DNA from: Nitrososphaerota archaeon
Lineage (GTDB): Archaea; Thermoproteota; Nitrososphaeria; Nitrososphaerales; Gagatemarchaeaceae
DNA length: 20,653 nt
NCBI GenBank assembly: GCA_005877185.1
Contig: VBPQ01000060.1
Coordinates: forward strand, 19,725-40,377
Direction: 5' to 3'
The stretch's first letter is position 1, and every line of letters begins with the position of its first letter. Shown here piece by piece: positions 16,102-20,653 of this stretch. A program made the position numbers and the translations under genes. Below the pieces are notes generated by a model, which worked only from the letters and a program-made list of their open reading frames with translations, did not search any database and was not told where the DNA came from.

Positions 16102-16406
16102 AGCTTGATGTCGCCCTCCCGATTGGACGTAACCAGTTCCCTTGTCTTCGCCCTGTGGTCGAACGGTCGGCTGAAAAAATCTTTAACGACGACGTTCGCT
16201 ATCTCGCTCCTGTCAGCGGCTAGGTCGGGCGAAAGTCTCACCTGCTCGTCTAGCGCTGACACCACGTCCTTGTCGAACGAGATGCCAATCCTTGACTTCG
16301 TGATGCGTTCAGGTGTGCTCCCCATGCTCGATATGCACGCCCTGCACTCTGTGCACATAATCGGAAGGGTCGAAAGAGTCTGACAAGCTGCAAAACTATC
16401 CTTCAC
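16098..16406 (-). CDS. Ribbon-helix-helix (CopG-like) regulator with N-terminal Cys cluster
   Basis: A 102-residue protein whose core (residues 38-80) is a ribbon-helix-helix: the strand SRIGISFD, helix KDVVSALDEQVRLS, then DRSEIANVVVKDFFS. This is a typical dimeric DNA-binding repressor. Before the core are C8, C18, C21 and C24 (CTECRAC), which could bind zinc or sense redox state. The start is the GTG at 16406 if the gene is leaderless (box A at 16426-16433); later ATGs at 16358 (keeps three Cys) or 16325 (core only) are possible. It is the first gene of the RHH-SWIM-BrxL operon, with a 20-bp palindrome right before its start, so it probably represses its own operon. The C-terminal tail (81-102) is polar. 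Confidence 0.75.
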   Translation of the reverse strand: MKDSFAACQTLSTLPIMCTECRACISSMGSTPERITKSRIGISFDKDVVSALDEQVRLSPDLAADRSEIANVVVKDFFSRPFDHRAKTRELVTSNREGDIKL

Positions 16407-16425
16407 GATACGATATATCGGATCG
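16406..16425. promoter_or_regulatory. 20-bp palindromic operator of the RHH-SWIM-BrxL operon
   Basis: CGATaCGATATATCGgATCG is symmetric except for one position pair (lower case), with a perfect 10-bp core. It lies between the box A and the start codon of the RHH gene, where a bound repressor would block transcription. Two half-sites of CGAT on each side fit dimer-of-dimers binding as in other RHH repressors. Confidence 0.6.
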
Positions 16426-16434
16426 CTTAAATGA
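16426..16434 (-). promoter_or_regulatory. Box A of the RHH-SWIM-BrxL operon
   Basis: The minus strand reads TCATTTAAG, centred about 24 bases before the GTG at 16406. The palindrome follows immediately. Confidence 0.45.
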
Positions 16435-16756
16435 TTAATTACATCCCTTCCGGCTCGAACTCTTGGCCTAGCAAGCGGTAGATTGGCTTGCGAATCAGAT
16501 CAAGCGCCGTCTCGTCGATTCGAAAACCACAGTGGCGCAATCGTACCCAAAACGGAGAAGGAAGTACTATGGTCAAGACAGACTGCTTTTCGGGTCGAGA
16601 AAACGGATCCAAAAGGGTGCGGATACCAACGGCCCGCTTAACAGCCTTCCACGAACTTGATCTCTTGGGCTTCCCTAGTCTACAGATCCGTGGTCGGTTT
16701 CTACCAATTTCCCACAAAATGGAAATTGTGGATATTTGATGAAGGTAGTCCCACAA
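16435..16756. other. Gap without a confident gene
   Basis: A minus frame of 105 codons (16439-16756, TTG start) and a plus frame of 83 codons (16488-16739) overlap here. The minus one has a somewhat protein-like end (LRHCGFRIDETALDLIRKPI) but no promoter, no ribosome site and no family I know, so it may be a relic or chance. No RNA gene is seen. Confidence 0.45.
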
Positions 16757-16769
16757 GCTTCAAATATTG
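16757..16769 (+). promoter_or_regulatory. Box A of vapBC
   Basis: GCTTCAAATATTG is centred about 28 bases before the ATG at 16792, the leaderless distance. It supports the short VapB over the longer open frame that starts at 16657. Confidence 0.5.
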
Positions 16770-16791
16770 GAGTTCCCGCTACAGCGAGACA

Positions 16792-17034
16792 ATGATCGAA
16801 CCCGTTAAGATCGACGAGAAGGGCCGGATGGTGCTCCCGAAGCGGATTAGAGTAAAGGCTGGCATCAGGTCCGGGTCCACGCTGCTGGTGGAGGTGAAGG
16901 GTCAGGGAATCGTCGAGCTCCGCGATTCAACTGCTTTGCTCGATAAGCTTCAACGCGTGGCCGTCAAGAAATTGACTGGATGGAAGGAAGAGGAACACAA
17001 AGAGGATAGGTTACTTCCAAAAGCAGCAAAATGA
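16792..17034 (+). CDS. vapB: VapB antitoxin, AbrB/SpoVT (MazE-like) fold
   Basis: An 80-residue AbrB-type swapped-hairpin protein: MIEPVKIDEKGRMVLPKRIR is the classical DNA-binding strand-turn, followed by AGIRSGSTLLVEVKGQGIVE. The helical C-terminus (LLDKLQRVAVKKLTGWKEEE) would wrap the toxin. The frame is open to 16657, but the added 45 residues are not family-like, and the box A places the start at 16792. It stops seven bases before the VapC gene. In this family the antitoxin neutralises the PIN toxin and, with it, represses the shared promoter. Confidence 0.8.
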   Translation: MIEPVKIDEKGRMVLPKRIRVKAGIRSGSTLLVEVKGQGIVELRDSTALLDKLQRVAVKKLTGWKEEEHKEDRLLPKAAK

Positions 17035-17041
17035 GTTCTTC

Positions 17042-17428
17042 ATGCGTCTAATAGATACGATGGTTTTGGTGGGGGCTCTAAACCCCAAAGACTCACTCCA
17101 CCAAGAAGCCTTCGGCCATCTCGACACGGTCAAGCGGGATCTGGAGACATTCCTGCCATTGACTTCCGCGGTCGAATTCGACCTGGTAATCAAGGGAAGA
17201 GGGTTTACGGCGAAAGAGAGGGAGGACGCTCTCAACTGGCTTGCGTACACGATTCCGTCCGATAAGGTCGTGTGCAATTCACTGGCCTCACTTAAGGAAG
17301 CCGCGGTGCTTCAGGAGAGGGGGATGGGATACTTTGATTCCATGATTGCGGCGCTGGCATTGGAAAGAGATGCGGTCGTAGTGACTAAGGATAGGGAAAT
17401 TTCTGGCGTGGCGAAGAGCACGTGGTAA
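17042..17428 (+). CDS. vapC: VapC toxin, PIN-domain ribonuclease
   Basis: A 128-residue PIN domain of normal length. The acidic quartet is visible: D5 in MRLIDTMVLVGAL, E45 in TSAVEFDLVI, D99 in GMGYFDSMIAALAL, and D117 in VVVTKDREIS. These bind the metal that cuts RNA, often tRNA or rRNA, when the toxin is free. It is seven bases downstream of vapB and co-transcribed with it. The pair stands immediately beyond the promoter of the SWIM-BrxL operon (divergent), as stability modules often do next to defence genes. Target is unknown. Confidence 0.85.
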   Translation: MRLIDTMVLVGALNPKDSLHQEAFGHLDTVKRDLETFLPLTSAVEFDLVIKGRGFTAKEREDALNWLAYTIPSDKVVCNSLASLKEAAVLQERGMGYFDSMIAALALERDAVVVTKDREISGVAKSTW

Positions 17429-17737
17429 GCCGCATACTATGCGAGGGCATGGCTCGTTCAATGAACAGAACCAAACGATGATTGACTCCCGCAGACCTTC
17501 AGTTTCGCGGGGGTTACCAACGGCCACGCTCCATTGAAGCCTTCCCAGACGATACCAAGTGGATTCCGTCCTCGATGCGAGTACTAGAGGAAGACGACAA
17601 GCAAGTGCTTCTCGCCTCCGTTTTGAAACATCTGGTGAGGGTTGTCATCTGTTCAGATGTGGACTGCGTCGCATGGTGAAATCATGCATAATCCTATGGG
17701 AGAGTCACCTCTGGAAGCACTTAGCACCATGTAAAAC
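17429..17737. other. Gap without a confident gene
   Basis: A plus frame at 17482-17679 begins at TTG and reads partly protein-like (SMRVLEEDDKQVLLASVLKH) but has no promoter, start signal or family. I leave it out. No RNA or repeat is evident. Confidence 0.45.
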
Positions 17738-17971
17738 ATGTTGTACGTCGTGCGAAAAGAAATCCTGACTGTCAGAGACATCGACCAAGGGGCGTGGAGA
17801 AAGTTTAGGGCAAAGACGGCCGAAGAGGGGCTATTCAGGCTTATATATCGGAGCGACGCCGCTGTAGCTATCTTTAATTCATCGTCATATCGATTCGGCA
17901 GCGAAAAACTGCCTGATTCTGTGACTGCGATATTGTTGAGTGAGGATAGAGAAATTGAACAAATTCCGTAA
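17738..17971 (+). CDS. Small ORF with antitoxin-like N-terminus
   Basis: A 77-codon frame. Its start (RKEILTVRDIDQGAWRKFRA then KTAEEGL) looks like the N-terminal strand and helix of archaeal RHH-type antitoxins (pattern ITVRxIDExxWRxFKAxAxxEGL). The expected second helix is absent; the rest (LIYRSDAAVAIFNSSSYRFG to EDREIEQIP) is unfamiliar. It may be a truncated or diverged antitoxin left without a toxin. ATG at 17738 or GTG at 17750 could start it; no strong promoter or ribosome site was seen. No partner PIN gene follows. Confidence 0.35.
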   Translation: MLYVVRKEILTVRDIDQGAWRKFRAKTAEEGLFRLIYRSDAAVAIFNSSSYRFGSEKLPDSVTAILLSEDREIEQIP

Positions 17972-18058
17972 GATGGGACCGAGCTCCCGGCTACTGAAAG
18001 TGGTAGACTATGCTGGGCATCAACCTCCTTCCCAGCCAGGTGGGAGCCTTCTGTGGAT

Positions 18059-18166
18059 ATGGGTCCAGGCTCAGAATCAACGGAAAGAGCAGAAGGCATC
18101 GATGAAGCTATCTTCCGGCTGTACACTCTCCCGGTGGAGAGCGTCTTGGTGATCTCCGATGGGTAA
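18059..18166 (+). CDS. Possible 35-codon ORF coupled to aIF-1A
   Basis: From ATG 18059 a short frame reads MGPGSESTERAEGIDEAIFR and ends LPVESVLVISDG, with TAA at 18164-18166. It overlaps the first eight bases of the aIF-1A gene, and the Shine-Dalgarno of aIF-1A lies inside it, an arrangement seen with translational coupling. The C-terminal half is protein-like. The same frame is open back to the stop at 17969-17971 but has no better start. It may be a leader peptide, a small protein or chance. Confidence 0.3.
   Translation: MGPGSESTERAEGIDEAIFRLYTLPVESVLVISDG
18148..18154 (+). promoter_or_regulatory. Strong Shine-Dalgarno of aIF-1A
   Basis: GGTGATC, four bases before the ATG at 18159, is a full match to the archaeal 16S 3' end and fixes the start. 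Confidence 0.7.
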
Positions 18167-18464
18167 AAGAAAGGTGCTAAGCGAAGCAAATCTGAAGGAA
18201 CTCGTCAAGCCTGAGCAGGGCGAATTCCTCGGCAGAGTGCTCAAGCTGACGGGAGGCGACCTAGTCATCGTGAAGTGTGCCGACGGTCAAACTCGCGTCT
18301 GCAGAATCAGGGGGAAGCTCAAGCGAAGGATGTGGATACGCGAGAACGACATCGTTCTGGTATCTCCCTGGGACTTCGATAACAGAAAGGCAGACATACT
18401 CTGGCGTTACATCAGGGCCCATGCGGACTGGCTCGAGGCCAACAACTATCTCAAGAATATCTGA
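18159..18464 (+). CDS. eif1A: Translation initiation factor aIF-1A
   Basis: A full-length 101-residue aIF-1A, the archaeal version of eIF1A. The OB-fold signature is plain: GEFLGRVLKLTGGDLVIVKC, then ADGQTRVCRIRGKLKRRMWI and RENDIVLVSPWDF (about 21-73). A C-terminal helix with ILWRYIRAHADWLEANNYL follows. It binds the small ribosomal subunit at the A site during initiation and helps place the initiator tRNA. It is a core gene, so it marks this end of the window as ordinary chromosome. It has a strong Shine-Dalgarno, unlike the leaderless accessory genes nearby, and may be coupled to a tiny upstream ORF. Confidence 0.95.
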   Translation: MGKRKVLSEANLKELVKPEQGEFLGRVLKLTGGDLVIVKCADGQTRVCRIRGKLKRRMWIRENDIVLVSPWDFDNRKADILWRYIRAHADWLEANNYLKNI

Positions 18465-18713
18465 CGCCCAGGGCAATCTATGTGAGTTTCATCAAATAGC
18501 TTTCCCTCGGCCCCTCTGACATAGGCGGAACTAAATACGAGAAATCACCGCCATTGGGAATCTGTACGGGATATTGTACAAGAGACGGTACCTTCTCGCC
18601 GGGTGACCTAGAATCAGGTCTACTCTGAATCTCCCTTTGCATTAGCACCCTTTCTCGCCCTACCTCGATGTTTAGCGGCAGGAAGAACGCTACCCCGACC
18701 TGACTTGAGAACC
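18465..18713. other. Intergenic stretch with no evident feature
   Basis: No coding frame, repeat or RNA is convincing in the bases between aIF-1A and the next promoter. Confidence 0.4.
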
Positions 18714-18722
18714 CTTTTAACG
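18714..18722 (+). promoter_or_regulatory. Box A of the RDD protein gene
   Basis: CTTTTAACG is centred about 29 bases before the ATG at 18747, the leaderless distance. Confidence 0.5.
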
Positions 18723-18746
18723 AGAGAATCCTGATTTTCGCGACGC

Positions 18747-19376
18747 ATGGCGTTCTGCGCCCATTGCGGCCGTGAACTACCCGCAGGCGCGATCTTCTGC
18801 CCCAGCTGCGGAACTGCGGTAACGCCCCAACGGGCGGAAACTGAATTCGATAGGCTGACGAAGGATTCGGGAACCCAGGAGTACTGGCTGAGACGCGTCT
18901 TTGCGTTTGTCATTGACTTGCTGGTCGTCAGCGTCGTTGAATTCTTCATCGCCGCAGTCGTCTTCTTCCCCATCTTTCTGGCGACAGGCGTCCTCTTTCC
19001 GCTCGCGAGTCTGGGGTTCTTCCTTAACCTGCTGTCCCCTCTGAGCTTGCTTCTGTCAGGTTTCACGGCCTTGGTCTTGCTGACCTACTTTACCCTCGCA
19101 GAACTGACCTATCAGAAGACGTTCGGGAAGGCGCTTCTCGGTCTCGTTGTAGTTACCATCGACGGGACTCCTCTCAACATCGGGAGGGCATTCGTTCGCA
19201 ACGTCAGCAAGGTTTACTGGCTGCTACTCTTGCTGGACCTCGCAGCAGGGTTCATCACTCCCCTGCCGGCGGGGCAGAAATTCTCCGACCATCTAGTCAA
19301 CACGAACGTGTTCTCTACGAGCGGGAGGGAAGCTTCGACGGTGGGGGGTGGACCTAAGAAATCTGTTTCTCGTTGA
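18747..19376 (+). CDS. Zinc-ribbon RDD-family membrane protein
   Basis: A 209-residue protein with an N-terminal zinc ribbon (C4, C7, C18, C21: CAHC and CPSC) joined to an RDD membrane domain. The RDD part begins at YWLRRVFAFVIDLLVV (R49, R50, D57) and has hydrophobic spans at about 51-80, 83-116 and 155-175. The GKALLGLVVVTIDG motif follows YQKTF (127-140), and QKFSDHLVNTNV (177-188) carries a conserved Asp near the end. RDD proteins are poorly understood; some act in ion or compatible-solute transport. The gene is convergent with osmC and their ends overlap by 23 bases. Confidence 0.85.
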   Translation: MAFCAHCGRELPAGAIFCPSCGTAVTPQRAETEFDRLTKDSGTQEYWLRRVFAFVIDLLVVSVVEFFIAAVVFFPIFLATGVLFPLASLGFFLNLLSPLSLLLSGFTALVLLTYFTLAELTYQKTFGKALLGLVVVTIDGTPLNIGRAFVRNVSKVYWLLLLLDLAAGFITPLPAGQKFSDHLVNTNVFSTSGREASTVGGGPKKSVSR

Positions 19377-19872
19377 GGAAGAGATTCGTGACCATCCTCA
19401 CCCCGGCCTTCCTCAGAGTGTTGTGCGCGTAGCACATTCTTTCGGCCTCCCTGGAGAGATTCAGTATTGTCTCCCTCGGTGCGTCGCCGGATATCCTGAG
19501 GTCGTATATCATCTCCTTGAACGACCCGCCCAAGACTCGGTCGAAGTGGCCGCGGGCGGTGATCGTGAGGTCGTCGATAGGGACGTCTCTCGCGATCGCG
19601 AGGACCGCATACTGGTTCATCAGGCAGGATGCCGCGCCCGCGATGAAGTAGGCGAGGGGATTGGGCCCCTCGTCGGTTCCTCCCCTTTCTGGGGGCTCGT
19701 CGATCGTGAACCTAAAGTGCCTCTTGCGTGCCTCGAACTTCAGATGCTTCACCCGCCTTATGTCCACCCTGTCCGCTCCGAAGAGAAACTCCTTGTCGGA
19801 GGCCTCGAAGCGTTTCTTCACGTGCTCCCTGATATTATCGACCAGCTGTTCGTCTTGCTTCAATGAAATCAC
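19354..19872 (-). CDS. OsmC/Ohr-family peroxiredoxin-like protein
   Basis: A 172-residue OsmC-fold protein. The two redox Cys are C83 in AGAASCLMNQYAV and C147 in REAERMCYAHNTLR, at the usual places on the two central helices. Family members reduce organic hydroperoxides with a Cys pair. The first 30 residues are an N-terminal extension. The start GTG at 19872 overlaps the stop of the membrane-protein gene upstream by four bases (GTGA), so the two are translationally coupled. Confidence 0.85.
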   Translation of the reverse strand: MISLKQDEQLVDNIREHVKKRFEASDKEFLFGADRVDIRRVKHLKFEARKRHFRFTIDEPPERGGTDEGPNPLAYFIAGAASCLMNQYAVLAIARDVPIDDLTITARGHFDRVLGGSFKEMIYDLRISGDAPRETILNLSREAERMCYAHNTLRKAGVRMVTNLFLNEKQIS

Positions 19873-20459
19873 GCAGCCTCGAGGTTATTTATCCGTGTAG
19901 CGGACCCGCGTTCTCGCCATCTCCCGGCTGCCGCCATAATCAACCCAGCCAGTGCCACCACGACGCCCTGAGGGTTCAGCCCAAAGGCGAAGAAGATGGC
20001 CGAGAACCCGACCAAGAAGATTCCGAGGTGGAGGACCCTCTCCGCGGAGCTGATGGAGAAGACATCCTTGACTACACGGTCTCCATACCTTAGAAGAAGC
20101 ATCACCAGGATGATGAAAGAGGCTGCCGCGACAAAGGAGACGTAAGTCAATTCGGAGTAGTAATCCCCGAAGGTCAGGAGCAGTCCGACCTCGTCGCCGA
20201 TGAATCCCGCCCCCAGGCCGTACACTATGGCGTAGACCCTGGAGAGCCTCTCGCTTGGCCGTACGATTCCAAGCCAGCCCGCGATCGCTATCAGGGCAAG
20301 GCCGTACCAAAAGTGATGGAAGTGTATCCCCTGTTGTATCACCACAATCTGAGGGTTCAGCGTCGCGAAGGTCCTTGAGCCGAGGAAGCTTGACACGAAG
20401 GCTATCGTAGCGAGGAAAGAGAGACCGTGGGGGAAACCAACCTGCGAAGCCTGAGCCAA
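19869..20459 (-). CDS. Multi-spanning membrane protein with HFHHFWYG motif
   Basis: A 196-residue integral membrane protein with about five or six hydrophobic spans (about 13-33, 50-66, 75-97, 105-123, 143-160, 164-180). Histidines cluster in IHFHHFWYG (45-53), and GAGFIGDEVGLLLTFGDYYS (84-102) has conserved-looking acidic residues, so a metal or heme site is possible. Such GIHxHHxxWG proteins occur in many archaea and bacteria with no known function. The start is a TTG at 20459, ten bases after the stop of the partial gene, and its stop overlaps the osmC start, so the three genes probably form one transcript. Confidence 0.75.
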   Translation of the reverse strand: MAQASQVGFPHGLSFLATIAFVSSFLGSRTFATLNPQIVVIQQGIHFHHFWYGLALIAIAGWLGIVRPSERLSRVYAIVYGLGAGFIGDEVGLLLTFGDYYSELTYVSFVAAASFIILVMLLLRYGDRVVKDVFSISSAERVLHLGIFLVGFSAIFFAFGLNPQGVVVALAGLIMAAAGRWRERGSATRINNLEAA

Positions 20460-20468
20460 GGGGTCCCT

Positions 20469-20653
20469 TCAGATGGATATCCCGAGGGCGATCCTGATGA
20501 AAGAGCCCAGGAGGTATAGAGCGAGCGTCGTCCCGAACATTATTCCCAGTATCTCGAGGAAGTCCCTCGAGAAGCCCTTCCCCGATATCACGGAGCTGTA
20601 GTATGTGATCGAAGCCACTATGATCACGGCCAAGACCAGGGAGGCGCTCAGGG
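20469..20653 (-). CDS. C-terminus of a VIT1/CCC1-like membrane protein (5' end beyond window)
   Basis: About 61 C-terminal codons are in the window. Two hydrophobic spans (LSASLVLAVIIVASITYY and MFGTTLALYLLGSFIRI) flank a charged loop GKGFSRDFLEIL. This span-loop-span ending resembles the VIT1/CCC1 iron/manganese transporter family, where FxxxxLEML and YLIG motifs close the protein. The identification rests on a short piece. It is nine bases upstream of the membrane-protein gene and on the same strand. Confidence 0.5.
   Translation of the reverse strand, partial: LSASLVLAVIIVASITYYSSVISGKGFSRDFLEILGIMFGTTLALYLLGSFIRIALGISI

Noticed and set aside
16439..16756. 105-codon minus-strand frame
   Set aside because: TTG start, no promoter or ribosome site and no recognised family; kept only as a note in the gap entry.
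16657..16791. 45-codon N-terminal extension of VapB
   Set aside because: Not family-like, and the box A lies inside it, so translation should start at 16792.
18620..19066. 148-codon minus-strand frame
   Set aside because: It is antisense to the RDD gene, is Lys/Ser/Thr-rich and has no domain.
1..20653. CRISPR array, insertion sequence or transposase gene
   Set aside because: No regularly spaced repeat array, and no transposase or integrase motif in any frame I read.

Overview
The window looks archaeal. It carries a complete aIF-1A gene with a strong GGTGATC Shine-Dalgarno. Many other genes have a TATA-like box A about 22 to 30 bases before the start codon and no Shine-Dalgarno, the layout of leaderless archaeal transcripts. 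The OsmC and RDD proteins, the F420-type oxidoreductase relics and the VapBC pair fit a mesophilic or moderately thermophilic archaeon, perhaps a Thermoproteota/Nitrososphaeria relative. I cannot fix the lineage from the sequence alone.

Layout. Positions 1-4509 (minus) hold most of a giant secreted RHS/YD-repeat protein, cut by the window edge, with a sialidase-like front and a LamG-type domain inserted among the YD repeats. Next come a small secreted protein with a single beta-propeller-type repeat (4844-5473) and a PIN-like DUF5615-type gene (5723-6007). A gene-free, hairpin-rich stretch with tRNA-like pieces follows (6008-6605). A metabolic block runs from 6606 to 10815: an alpha/beta hydrolase, a tautomerase, and a LutC plus fused LutB-LutA pair. 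From 10816 to 12672 the DNA is decayed: relics of a luciferase-like monooxygenase, a PPOX-fold flavin/F420 protein, a frameshifted small gene, a small zinc-ribbon gene and another tRNA-like scrap.

The most striking part is 12673-16433 (minus). A tight three-gene operon encodes a ribbon-helix-helix regulator, a SWIM zinc-finger protein with a disordered tail, and a BrxL-family AAA+ ATPase that lacks the Lon-like protease domain of BREX BrxL. A near-perfect 20-bp palindrome lies between its box A and its start codon, a likely operator for the regulator. A conserved protein of unknown function lies just downstream. There are no other BREX genes (pglZ, pglX, brxC) in the window, so this may be a stand-alone BrxL-SWIM defence or mobile-element module. 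A VapBC toxin-antitoxin pair follows at once (16792-17428), then a possible orphan antitoxin-like ORF.

The right end (18159-20653) returns to ordinary chromosomal genes: aIF-1A, a zinc-ribbon RDD membrane protein, and a convergent, translationally coupled set made of OsmC, a multi-spanning membrane protein and the C-terminus of a VIT/CCC1-like membrane protein.
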